DNA from: CALCKU01 sp964607445
GTDB lineage: Bacteria; Pseudomonadota; Alphaproteobacteria; Caulobacterales; Maricaulaceae
Reading direction: 5' to 3'
Length of the DNA stretch: 64,000 nucleotides
Assembly (NCBI GenBank): GCA_964607445.1
Contig: CAZSKN010000012.1
Span: 1-64,000 of the forward strand
Shown here: piece after piece, positions 56,645 to 64,000 of the stretch
Layout: each line of letters opens with the position of its first letter
Position numbering within the stretch: position 1 is the first letter of the stretch
The notes under the pieces: generated by a model
Databases searched by the model: none
Told to the model about the DNA's origin: nothing
The model's input: the letters and a program-made list of their open reading frames with translations, nothing else
Translations under genes and position numbers: made by a program

Positions 56645-57805
56645 TTAACGCGGAGATATGCGTAATAACTTACCCTTGGTCGGATCTTCAATCAAAACAA
56701 GCAAGGCCCCGTCATTATCTTGTTTAACATCTCTCACTCGCCCGCCCAGATCAGCGAATAGGCTAGTCTCTGATAAAACGCTATCCCCATCCATACTTAA
56801 ATGACGAATATCACCAGACACGAGGCCTCCGACGAAAATATCTCCATTCCAATTGGGAAATAAGTCCCCCCGATACACCAATAAGCCGGACGGAGCTATT
56901 GACGGTACCCAATCTTTAACAAAGCCCTGCGTTTTAGAAAGAGTTTTATGAGGCGATATTTTGGCACCAGTATAATCTGTTCCAGTTGTCGCTAATGGCC
57001 ACCCATAATTTAAACCCGGTTCGATCAAATTTAATTCGTCCCCCCCGCGAGGCCCGTGTTCATGCGACCAAAGTCGCCCTGATATCTTATCATAAAATAG
57101 CCCCTGAATATTGCGGTGACCATATGTCAGAATTTTAGATGTAATATCTGATGTCTTACTGTTCTCGGACACAAAAGGATTATCTTTAGGCACCGTTCCA
57201 TCTGTTTTAATCCGAATAATTTTACCCAAATGGGAAGATTTATCTTGCGCCGCTTCGCGATAAGTAAACCCATCGCCAAGACTGAGAGCTACTGTCTCGT
57301 CCGATAAAACAGTAATCCGTCCGCCAAAATGATTAGCCGTATCTTTCCACGGCTTGGCTTCAAACAACGGCTGTAAATCTTTAAGCCCTGATATATCAAT
57401 TTTTGCCGATATCAATGCCGTAGTATTCCGGTTGTCCGTCCCCCGTGCGTAAGATATATATATACGGTTGGACTGCTCAAAATCCTCAGCCAGAGCCACA
57501 TCAAACAAACCGCCCTGTTGCTTAACGTAAATATCTTCGACCAAGCCCGTAACGATATGTGTGGTTCCATCCTTAGCCAATGTTTTTAAAACACCACCGC
57601 GTTCTGTTACAAGATAATCACCCAGTCCAACTGTCGGGGGGAGGGGAATAACACTCCAGGGCATTTCCAAATTTTCACTTATTACCTCGACATGAAAAGG
57701 CGTCGTTGGCGTCTGTTCAATTGTGTCGGGAATTTGTGGTTCTAAACACGCCGCCAAACCCATAGTTATCATAACTGAGTAAAATATCTTCAATTTACAA
57801 TACAT
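56645..57805 (-). CDS. PQQ-dependent sugar dehydrogenase-like (GSDH) lipoprotein
   Basis: The start ATG at 57805 (386 residues) puts the lipobox GLAAC in place (Cys near 20); the frame is open to 57862, but that extension would bury the signal peptide. The six-bladed glucose/sorbosone dehydrogenase propeller is shown by MPWSVIPLP, GGLFDVALAEDF, YGHRNIQGLFYD, HEHGPRGGDELNLI and NYGWPLATTGTDYTG, and a final block GGLVSGDIRHLSMDG. Such soluble aldose dehydrogenases bind PQQ in many cases. Substrate and cofactor are not proven here. Convergent with the GDPD gene. Confidence 0.88.
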   Translation of the reverse strand: MYCKLKIFYSVMITMGLAACLEPQIPDTIEQTPTTPFHVEVISENLEMPWSVIPLPPTVGLGDYLVTERGGVLKTLAKDGTTHIVTGLVEDIYVKQQGGLFDVALAEDFEQSNRIYISYARGTDNRNTTALISAKIDISGLKDLQPLFEAKPWKDTANHFGGRITVLSDETVALSLGDGFTYREAAQDKSSHLGKIIRIKTDGTVPKDNPFVSENSKTSDITSKILTYGHRNIQGLFYDKISGRLWSHEHGPRGGDELNLIEPGLNYGWPLATTGTDYTGAKISPHKTLSKTQGFVKDWVPSIAPSGLLVYRGDLFPNWNGDIFVGGLVSGDIRHLSMDGDSVLSETSLFADLGGRVRDVKQDNDGALLVLIEDPTKGKLLRISPR

Positions 57806-57899
57806 AGTGTATTTCCCCACATTACCCCCTAAAATGATTTTAGTATTGACCTTTCCCCACATATACGATCATAATTAAAGACACAAGAGGAGTATCGGG

Positions 57900-58376
57900 T
57901 TGCAACCTTCGATAAAGTATAAAGTCTTAAGGGTCACGGGGTCTATAATTATAGCAACGCTCGCGACGGCAATTCTCGCGTCATTTTTTTCAACTCAAAG
58001 AATTCTTTCCAAACTCAACAATGTTGGAGGAGAGGCAACATTGGGTGAACGTTTTTCAATGACCCTATATGACCTTCACCATTTTGGAACGCTCTATGGT
58101 ATGTTTATATTTGTTGCTCTATTGATCGCATTTACTGTGAACAGTCTTATTTATAATAAAATAAAATATCCTCGCCGCACATCCTTCATCGTAGCCGGAG
58201 TCACTGCCATAGCTGTAATGCTTTGGTTGTTGCAAAAAGTATATTTTGGCGTTCCAATTATTGGAGGGGCGAGGGACTTAACCGGTCTTATTTTACAACT
58301 CATAAGCGGTGGAATTGGCGGACTTATATATGCTCATTTCACGAAGCCTCGCTCAAACACTGAAACCTTGAGCTAA
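57900..58376 (+). CDS. Small four-helix membrane protein of unknown function
   Basis: 158 residues, starting at TTG with GAGGAG 7 bases upstream, which makes it a likely real gene despite the rare start. Four hydrophobic helices lie near residues 12-28, 56-78, 92-113 and 125-147. I do not recognise the family. It is divergent from the sugar-dehydrogenase gene and convergent with rho, with a hairpin in the 31-base gap that serves rho. Base composition is AT-richer than in the left half of the window, like its neighbours near the origin. Confidence 0.65.
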   Translation: MQPSIKYKVLRVTGSIIIATLATAILASFFSTQRILSKLNNVGGEATLGERFSMTLYDLHHFGTLYGMFIFVALLIAFTVNSLIYNKIKYPRRTSFIVAGVTAIAVMLWLLQKVYFGVPIIGGARDLTGLILQLISGGIGGLIYAHFTKPRSNTETLS

Positions 58377-58379
58377 TAG

Positions 58380-58402
58380 AAAAAGTGCTGGTAATTCAGC
58401 AC
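58380..58402 (-). terminator. Rho-independent terminator after rho
   Basis: On the minus strand GTGCTG (58402-58397), loop AATTAC, CAGCAC (58390-58385), followed by five T (58384-58380). It lies 6 bases after the rho stop. The stem may also slow plus-strand transcription from the small membrane-protein gene, but lacks a T run on that side. Confidence 0.88.
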
Positions 58403-58407
58403 AGTCT

Positions 58408-59703
58408 TTAAGTATTCATACTATCGAAAAATTCCGAGTTCATTTTTGTATCTTTGAGTTTCGAGAGCAAAAACTCTATTGCGTCCATAGTTCCCATAGG
58501 GTTTAAAATACGACGTAGTACATAGGTTTTTTGCAACTCTACAGGCCCGATTAATAATTCTTCTTTCCGCGTACCTGATTTTGTTACGTCAATTGCAGGA
58601 AAGACGCGTTTATCAGCTACTTTCCGATCAAGCACGATTTCACTATTACCCGTGCCTTTAAATTCTTCGAATATAACCTCGTCCATACGAGATCCCGTAT
58701 CAATCAATGCGGTCGCGATTATTGTTAGAGACCCCCCTTCTTCGATATTACGGGCGGCTCCGAAAAAACGTTTCGGACGCTGAAGCGCATTCGCATCCAC
58801 ACCGCCGGTTAAAACTTTACCAGAGCTCGGCACGACCGTATTATAGGCCCGACCGAGCCGCGTTATTGAATCAAGTAAAATAACAACGTCTTTTCCATGT
58901 TCCGTTAGACGTTTAGCCTTTTGAATGACCATTTCCGCAACTTGCACATGACGCGTTGCAGGTTCGTCAAATGTAGAGCTTACAACTTCACCCTTCACCG
59001 AGCGTTGCATATCCGTGACTTCTTCCGGACGTTCATCAATCAATAGAACAAGCACATAACACTCAGGGTGATTGGCCTCTATAGAGTGCGCAATATTTTG
59101 TAATAATACTGTTTTCCCTGTCCGAGGCGGCGCCACTATTAACGCGCGTTGACCCTTACCAATAGGCGATACAATATCAATAATCCGCCCTGATATATCC
59201 TTTAAGGTTGGATCTTCAATTTCCATTTGTAGACGCTGTTCGGGATAAAGCGGTGTTAGATTATCAAAATGGGCTTTATTGCGGGCTTGCTCTGGCGTGG
59301 AAAAATTAAGTGATGCTACCTTAGTCAACGCGAAATAACGTTCATTATCCCGCGGACTGCGAATTTGACCTGATACCGTATCACCTGTGCGTAAACCGAA
59401 TTTACGAATTTGATTAGGACTGACATAAATATCATCCGGCCCTGGTAAGTAATTCGCTTCCGGAGCTCTTAAAAACCCGAAACCATCTTGCAAAACTTCG
59501 AGAACACCGCTTCCGTTAATCTCAATATCACGTTCAGCAAGGTCCTTTAATACAGAAAAGAATATTTCCTGTTTACGCAAGCTACCCGCATTTTCGATAC
59601 CCACGGCCTCGGCGAATCTAATCAACTCAGCTGGCTTTTTGACTTTTAAATCTTCCAAGCTGATAGACTTTAAAGTTTCCAATAGGACAATATCGTCAGA
59701 CAT
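58408..59703 (-). CDS. rho: Transcription termination factor Rho
   Basis: Hexameric RNA-dependent ATPase/helicase. The start ATG at 59703 has GGAA 6 bases upstream; an ATG at 59715 has none. 431 residues: N-terminal helical domain (KVKKPAELIRFAEAVG), RNA-binding cold-shock-like domain (GVLEVLQDGFGFLRAPEANY, in parts GVLEVLQDGFGFLR), Walker A APPRTGKTVLLQ, Walker B VLLIDERPEEVTDM, Q-loop/R-loop GGVDANALQRPKRFFGAARN. Situated between the small membrane gene and hemJ, as in related genomes where rho is origin-proximal. Confidence 0.98.
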   Translation of the reverse strand: MSDDIVLLETLKSISLEDLKVKKPAELIRFAEAVGIENAGSLRKQEIFFSVLKDLAERDIEINGSGVLEVLQDGFGFLRAPEANYLPGPDDIYVSPNQIRKFGLRTGDTVSGQIRSPRDNERYFALTKVASLNFSTPEQARNKAHFDNLTPLYPEQRLQMEIEDPTLKDISGRIIDIVSPIGKGQRALIVAPPRTGKTVLLQNIAHSIEANHPECYVLVLLIDERPEEVTDMQRSVKGEVVSSTFDEPATRHVQVAEMVIQKAKRLTEHGKDVVILLDSITRLGRAYNTVVPSSGKVLTGGVDANALQRPKRFFGAARNIEEGGSLTIIATALIDTGSRMDEVIFEEFKGTGNSEIVLDRKVADKRVFPAIDVTKSGTRKEELLIGPVELQKTYVLRRILNPMGTMDAIEFLLSKLKDTKMNSEFFDSMNT

Positions 59704-59822
59704 TCCAATTTCCATATTAAATTATACCATCAATCGGATGTAACACTGCAAGGAGATGGCTCGACAAGAACAGTCGACTTAACCATGGACTTTACGCCCC
59801 ACTATTGTTTACGTCAAGCCTT

Positions 59823-60260
59823 TTAAAAAGGCTCAACAATAGCCAATATGACAATGATTATTGTTATGATCGCCGGAATTTCATTTATTAACCGGTAAAA
59901 CCGTTCGTTACGGGGCCGTTCTCCCTGAGCAAACTTCTTACGTTCGCCTGATAAAAACCCATGATATCCAATTAATAAAAACACAAATAACAGTTTTATA
60001 ATTAGCCAAGCGGATGAAAACAAAACATCGGCGCGATAAACAAACAAAATAACACCGCATATAAAACTTACAATAAGCGCAGGTGTTAAGATAATTTTGT
60101 GTAACTTGTCTGCCGCTTCAATCATTTTTAAATCCAATTCACCCCCAACAACAGAACTACGTTGATAAACAAAAAATCGAGGCATCATCAATAAACCCGC
60201 CAACCAGAACATGACTCCACAAATATGTAACGCTTTAACCCATAGATATCCGTCAAACAT
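59823..60260 (-). CDS. hemJ: Protoporphyrinogen IX oxidase, HemJ type
   Basis: Oxidises protoporphyrinogen IX in the penultimate haem step; an integral membrane protein with four helices. The start is ATG at 60260, with AAGG upstream and an 8-base overlap with the hemE stop (ATGTTTGA), giving 145 residues. The frame is open to 60305, but those residues have no family match. The conserved His is in WVKALHICGVMFWLAGLLMMPRFF, in parts VKALHICGVMFW and LMMPRFF; YHGFLSGERKKFA is the second conserved block. Translationally coupled to hemE. Confidence 0.93.
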   Translation of the reverse strand: MFDGYLWVKALHICGVMFWLAGLLMMPRFFVYQRSSVVGGELDLKMIEAADKLHKIILTPALIVSFICGVILFVYRADVLFSSAWLIIKLLFVFLLIGYHGFLSGERKKFAQGERPRNERFYRLINEIPAIITIIIVILAIVEPF

Positions 60261-61287
60261 AATTACCTTCACCCGTTCGAATATGGGATATAACCGCATG
60301 GACATTATCTATTTTAACATCCGGTGTCACACCATGACCTAAATTAAATATATGAAGCCCCTCAATATCATCCAGCACATTTTGTACAGCTTTTTGCAAA
60401 ACAGAACCTCCTATCCGTAATGCCAAAGGATCTAGATTACCCTGTAAAGCCATATCAGGACCAACTTGTTTTCGCGCCCACTCCAAAGATGTATCTGTAC
60501 CCACTGCCAGCGCCGAAATCCTTGTTTTTTTAATATAATTAGAAATTTTTGCACCTGCACCCCTTGGAAACCCTATAATCGGGCAGGTAATACCCGCCTT
60601 GCGAATACGGCTTATAATCTTGTGGGTAGGCTCTATAACCAGAGTTTCAAATTGCGTTGGAGACAAACCTTCCGCCCAACTTTCAAATATTTTAAGCACA
60701 TCTGCTCCGGCTCGCGCTTGTTCAATCAAATAATCCGCACTTGAAATAATTAAAGCCTCTAAAAGATCTTGCATAGCTTGTGGATGTTCATAGGCAAATC
60801 TTTTTGCTGTCTCTTTATGCGTAGACCCTTTGCCTTCAATCATATAGGTTGCTACCGTCCACGGACCTCCACAAAACCCAATAAGCGTTTTATCTTTACT
60901 CAATCCAGATTTCACCCGGCTTACCGTTTCATAAACAGGTGAAATTCGATCAGCAGCACCGTTTATTTTCAATTTAGAAATATCCGAAATTTTTATAGGA
61001 TCCAAAACAGGTCCAATACCTTTCACAAATTTTACATTTCGGCCTAAGCCGATTGGAATAAGTAAAATATCTGCAAATAATATTGCCCCGTCCATGTCAT
61101 ATCGTTTGATCGGCTGCAATGTAACTTCAGCCGCTTTATCTGGTGTAAAACAAAATTCTATAAAGTTCTTTGTCGTTTGTCTTATCTTCATATATTCGGG
61201 TAAATGACGACCCGCTTGGCGCATCATCCATATGGGAGGCGTAGTATACTTTGTACCCGATAAGACATTTAATATTTTTTTGGTCAA
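60253..61287 (-). CDS. hemE: Uroporphyrinogen decarboxylase
   Basis: Decarboxylates uroporphyrinogen III to coproporphyrinogen III. 344 residues, full length. The N-terminal signature PPIWMMRQAGRHLPEYM and the second PROSITE-type block GFCGGPWTVATYMIEG are intact, plus DIEGLHIFNLGHGVTPD at the end. It is divergent from the DUF299 gene across the putative replication origin, exactly the hemE-origin arrangement of Caulobacter. Haem supply also serves the P450-DyP protein of this window, though no link is shown. Confidence 0.98.
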   Translation of the reverse strand: MTKKILNVLSGTKYTTPPIWMMRQAGRHLPEYMKIRQTTKNFIEFCFTPDKAAEVTLQPIKRYDMDGAILFADILLIPIGLGRNVKFVKGIGPVLDPIKISDISKLKINGAADRISPVYETVSRVKSGLSKDKTLIGFCGGPWTVATYMIEGKGSTHKETAKRFAYEHPQAMQDLLEALIISSADYLIEQARAGADVLKIFESWAEGLSPTQFETLVIEPTHKIISRIRKAGITCPIIGFPRGAGAKISNYIKKTRISALAVGTDTSLEWARKQVGPDMALQGNLDPLALRIGGSVLQKAVQNVLDDIEGLHIFNLGHGVTPDVKIDNVHAVISHIRTGEGNYV

Positions 61288-61398
61288 GTTTTACACCTTA
61301 TTTATTCAAAGCTTATTTAAGCTCTAATTTATATAAAAAGAAGTGATAGTTGTAAGCCTTGTGAGTTTGTGGACAAAAAACCGCAGCCCGACAAAACC

Positions 61399-61413
61399 TT
61401 AACAAAACCTTAA
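61399..61413. promoter_or_regulatory. CtrA-type box in the origin
   Basis: TTAACAAAACCTTAA has the two TTAA halves with exactly seven bases between, the recognition pattern of the cell-cycle regulator CtrA, which represses origin firing in Caulobacter. The ctrA gene itself is not in the window. Confidence 0.6.
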
Positions 61414-61572
61414 TAAAATTTTTAATCCCCGAACTTTAACTTTGTATAACATTATCTGTTAACGGGTATAAAAGAGATAAAGCTATAATTTTATTGTATT
61501 TTTTGATGTATTAAAAAATGAATATTTATGAATAAAAAAGCTTAAAATTATAATGTGAATAGAGTTATTTAT

Positions 61573-61581
61573 TTATACACA
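61573..61581 (+). promoter_or_regulatory. DnaA box
   Basis: TTATACACA fits TTATNCACA at all nine positions and lies in the AT-rich part of the putative origin. Confidence 0.7.
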
Positions 61582-61695
61582 TGAATATATAAAAGAATAA
61601 ATGTTCGTATTATTCCATTTATACAAATATTTTTTTTAATTAGGCTTATATGTGGATAGCTCATTCGGAATTACGTAGTTGAAAGTTTAAAACCT

Positions 61696-62535
61696 ATGCA
61701 AAACCAAAATGAAAATATCGCTATCTATTTCCATATTCATTTGGTTTCAGACTCAACAGGAGAAACGCTTGTTGCTATGATGAAAGCGTCTTGTGCTCAA
61801 TTTAGAAATGCCACTGCTCTTGAACATCTACATTCCCTCGTAAGATCAAATGAACAAATGGAAGCAACGCTCATAAACATCGAAGCTAGACCCGGTATAG
61901 TTTTATATACATTATTTAATCCAGAGCGCCGTCGTCGTCTTGAAGACCGGTGCGCGGAACTAAATATTCCGGCAGTTTCTATTTTAGATCCGACTTTGGC
62001 AACATTAGGTCGTTATCTTGGCGCACCTATAGCGAGCGAGGTCGGCGCACAACGAAATCTGGACGCCGATTATTATAAACGCATAGAGGCTCTTGATTAC
62101 GCTATGACACATGATGACGGGCAATCCGTTATGGGACTTAAAAATGCAGATATTATATTATTAGGTATTAGCCGAACGTCTAAAACCCCGACATGTATCT
62201 ATCTCGCTAATCGTGGTTATAAAGCCGGTAATATTCCACTTGTACCGGGATCTGCTGTGCCGTCTGTTTTAGATGGTTTTAAAAAACCTTTTATTATAGG
62301 TTTGATAGCGGCTCCAGACCGAATTGTTCAAATTAGAGAACAACGCATGTTAGGTTTAAATGAAAACGGCCAGATTGATTATATAGATCAAAGTCGGGTG
62401 AGAGACGAAATTAGGGATGCTAAACGGATGTTTCTAAAAAAAGGATATCCCGTTGTTGACGTTACCCGACGTTCTATTGAAGAAACAGCAGCGAAAATAA
62501 TTAATTTGTACCAAGCCCATAAATTGAATTCATAA
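61696..62535 (+). CDS. DUF299 / PPSR-type kinase-pyrophosphorylase
   Basis: 279 residues. The family (Pfam DUF299) phosphorylates or dephosphorylates a Thr of PEP synthase or pyruvate phosphate dikinase, using ADP and phosphate. The nucleotide loop is ILLGISRTSKTPTCIYLA (about 154-171); HLVSDSTGETL near residue 15 and GNIPLVPG are further family motifs. It is the first gene to the right of the origin, the same place as the CC0001-type gene of Caulobacter. Start ATG at 61696. maf follows after 3 bases. Confidence 0.93.
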   Translation: MQNQNENIAIYFHIHLVSDSTGETLVAMMKASCAQFRNATALEHLHSLVRSNEQMEATLINIEARPGIVLYTLFNPERRRRLEDRCAELNIPAVSILDPTLATLGRYLGAPIASEVGAQRNLDADYYKRIEALDYAMTHDDGQSVMGLKNADIILLGISRTSKTPTCIYLANRGYKAGNIPLVPGSAVPSVLDGFKKPFIIGLIAAPDRIVQIREQRMLGLNENGQIDYIDQSRVRDEIRDAKRMFLKKGYPVVDVTRRSIEETAAKIINLYQAHKLNS

Positions 62536-62538
62536 TAT

Positions 62539-63153
62539 ATGTCGTCATTTGAAACAAAACATCCGCCCATTATTTTGGCCTCTGGTAGCGCTATTAGACG
62601 CCAAATTCTTGATCAGGCCGGCTTGAATTTTGATGTTGTAACGCGGCCTGTAGATGAGGCGGCTATTAAAGACACATTATTGGCGCAAAATGTATCGATG
62701 CGTAATATAGCAGAGGCCTTAGCCGAGGCTAAATCTATGAGGGTTAGTCGACAAGTGCCGGGATTGGTAATAGGTGCGGACCAAATAATGGTGATGGATA
62801 ACCGTTTGTATGATAAACCTAAAACATTAAATGAGGCACGCCAAAGGTTATTAGACATGCGGGGGCAGGTACATAATCTTTTAGGGGCGGTGGTTATTTG
62901 TGAAAATGGCCAAGCCGTTTGGAGACATATGTCAAAAACATCACTTACTGTGCGAATGTTTTCTGAAAGCTTTATAGATAGATATCTCGCACTCGAAGGC
63001 GAGGCCGTGCTACAAAGCGTTGGTGGATATCGGTTTGAAGGACGCGGTGCCCAGCTTTTTTCAAAAGTTGATGGAGACTTTTTTTCTATCCTAGGGCTGT
63101 CTCTATTACCGGTACTTGATTATTTGCGTGAACGCGGGGCTGTTTTGTCGTGA
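62539..63153 (+). CDS. maf: Maf-family nucleotide pyrophosphatase
   Basis: 204 residues. Hydrolyses non-canonical or canonical NTPs to NMPs; a housecleaning enzyme, in some bacteria linked to division. Family motifs are LASGSAIRRQILDQAGL (about 11-27), ALAEAKS, VIGADQIMVMD (catalytic Asp) and the closing GYRFEGRGAQLF. It sits 3 bases after the DUF299 gene and overlaps aroE by 4 bases (GTGA), so the three form an operon. Confidence 0.95.
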   Translation: MSSFETKHPPIILASGSAIRRQILDQAGLNFDVVTRPVDEAAIKDTLLAQNVSMRNIAEALAEAKSMRVSRQVPGLVIGADQIMVMDNRLYDKPKTLNEARQRLLDMRGQVHNLLGAVVICENGQAVWRHMSKTSLTVRMFSESFIDRYLALEGEAVLQSVGGYRFEGRGAQLFSKVDGDFFSILGLSLLPVLDYLRERGAVLS

Positions 63154-63995
63154 CGGTAACAACATTAGCAGGGGTCTGTGGATGGCCTATTCACCATTCT
63201 CTTTCGCCCGTATTGCATAATTTTTGGCTAAAAAAGTTGGGAATTAACGGGGCTTATGTGCATTTTGCCGTCCGTCCCGATGAAGCGATTTATGCATTTA
63301 AATCTTTAAAGAAGACGTCAATTTCTGGTGTGAATGTAACATTGCCACTTAAAACCCTGGCTTTTGAAGCTGCCGATATTAGAACTCCGGACGCTCAAAA
63401 ACTGGGTGTTGCCAATTGTCTGTATAAACGCAAGGGTCAATTAGTGGCGCATAATACCGATATGCAGGGATTTGCAGCGCCTTTGTTAAAAGCCATGAAT
63501 ACACGCCAGCTTATAAATAGCCCGGCGTTTCTTGTGGGCACAGGTGGCGCGGCGCGGGCCGTGATTGGCGCGCTTTTGGCTATGGGCATTCCGGAAATCC
63601 GTCTTTGTGGACGCACAGACGCAAAGTCGGAAGCTTTATGTGCTGAAATAAATGTTCCGAGCCTATATGCGGTGAAATGGGCAGATCGCGCGACAGCTTT
63701 GGCCGGGGCGGGCCTGATTATAAATGCGAGTGCTGGAGGTATGCGCGGAAAACCTGCGCTTGATTTAACACTGGCCCGCGCGACACGGGGGGTTTTGGTT
63801 TATGACTTAATTTATACACCCGAATACACACCCTTGCTTATGGAGGCTAAATACCGCGGCCACCAGACATTGGGAGGATTGCAAATGCTTATTGAGCAGG
63901 CACGTCCCTCATTCAAGCTTTTTTACGGTGTAGAACCGCCAACTGATTATGACCCTAGTGCTGTGCTTCTCAAAGCGCTCAATCCGGAAACTTAA
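63150..63995 (+). CDS. aroE: Shikimate dehydrogenase
   Basis: Reduces 3-dehydroshikimate to shikimate with NADPH in aromatic amino-acid synthesis. 281 residues, complete inside the window. The substrate site is HSLSPVLHNFWL (14-25) and NVTLPLK has the catalytic Lys; NTDMQGF has the partner Asp. The NADP loop is GTGGAARAVIGALL, and LGGLQMLIEQA closes the protein. The GTG start overlaps the maf stop by 4 bases, giving translational coupling. Confidence 0.97.
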   Translation: MTVTTLAGVCGWPIHHSLSPVLHNFWLKKLGINGAYVHFAVRPDEAIYAFKSLKKTSISGVNVTLPLKTLAFEAADIRTPDAQKLGVANCLYKRKGQLVAHNTDMQGFAAPLLKAMNTRQLINSPAFLVGTGGAARAVIGALLAMGIPEIRLCGRTDAKSEALCAEINVPSLYAVKWADRATALAGAGLIINASAGGMRGKPALDLTLARATRGVLVYDLIYTPEYTPLLMEAKYRGHQTLGGLQMLIEQARPSFKLFYGVEPPTDYDPSAVLLKALNPET

Positions 63996-64000
63996 ACCTA

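Larger units (their letters stand above)
61288..61695. other. oriC: Putative chromosomal replication origin (oriC)
   Basis: 408 bases between divergent hemE and the DUF299 gene, with no gene of its own. It is very AT-rich, particularly 61480-61650, a candidate unwinding region. TTATACACA at 61573-61581 is an exact DnaA box (TTATNCACA). CTATCCACA (61659-61651, minus) and TTGTCCACA (61376-61368, minus) each differ at one base from TTATCCACA. TTAA-N7-TTAA at 61399-61413 is a CtrA-type box, and two further TTAAC words lie near 61437 and 61459. Position and contents match the Cori design; function is not proven. hemE and DUF299 promoters must also lie here. Confidence 0.85.

Overview
The window is a chromosomal segment of an alphaproteobacterium, most likely of the Caulobacterales/Hyphomonadales (Hyphomonas- or Robiginitomaculum-like) lineage. 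The evidence is gene order and family content. The right half has the layout lolA - xth - CenR-like regulator - L,D-transpeptidase - yggS - tenI-like - porin - DUF3576 - leuS - lptE - holA - parB/parA - rsmG - mnmG - mnmE - rho - hemJ - hemE - origin - DUF299 kinase/phosphorylase - maf - aroE. This is the origin-proximal order I know from Caulobacter relatives. An AT-rich region with a DnaA box and a CtrA-type box lies between divergent hemE and the DUF299 gene (61288-61695) and is very probably the chromosomal origin. Two perfect parS palindromes lie 7-9 kb away, beside parAB.

Left part (1-18 kb): a truncated saccharopine-dehydrogenase-like oxidoreductase, a DUF4345 membrane protein, an SMP-30/strictosidine-synthase-like protein and a K+-independent H+-pyrophosphatase (hppA). 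Then comes one enormous surface-protein gene (4289-17892, minus strand). It is split by two 100-N assembly gaps that fall inside near-identical tandem repeats. Filling the gaps from neighbouring repeats (215 and 103 nt) restores one reading frame of about 4580 codons: signal peptide, about 21 DUF7507-type modules, DUF11-like modules, calcium-type repeats, an SdrD B-like domain and a C-terminal outer-membrane barrel.

Accessory island (18.2-29 kb): an HxlR regulator, a cNMP-binding Crp/Fnr regulator, an 1830-residue fusion of a cytochrome P450 domain, about 8 membrane helices and a DyP-type peroxidase, and a class III cyclase/ATPase/TPR protein. The last three are collinear on the minus strand, and a perfect CRP-type palindrome lies in front of the P450-DyP gene. 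This looks like a self-contained cyclic-nucleotide-controlled haem oxidoreductase module and is the most unusual content of the window. A SAM methyltransferase is divergent from it.

Middle (29-43 kb): malic enzyme (maeB), nitrogen assimilation (glnB-glnA with a clear terminator), a TadG-like pilus protein, L-serine dehydratase (sdaA), then lolA, xth, the CenR-like regulator, an L,D-transpeptidase, yggS, a TenI-like protein and a porin with a long Pro/Ser/Gln/Tyr-rich segment.

Right part (43-64 kb): chromosome maintenance and core metabolism as listed above, with apparent accessory insertions: a Baeyer-Villiger-type monooxygenase before leuS, and a glycerophosphodiesterase, a PQQ-type sugar dehydrogenase and a small membrane protein between mnmE and rho. 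No tRNA, rRNA, CRISPR array, transposase or phage gene was recognised.
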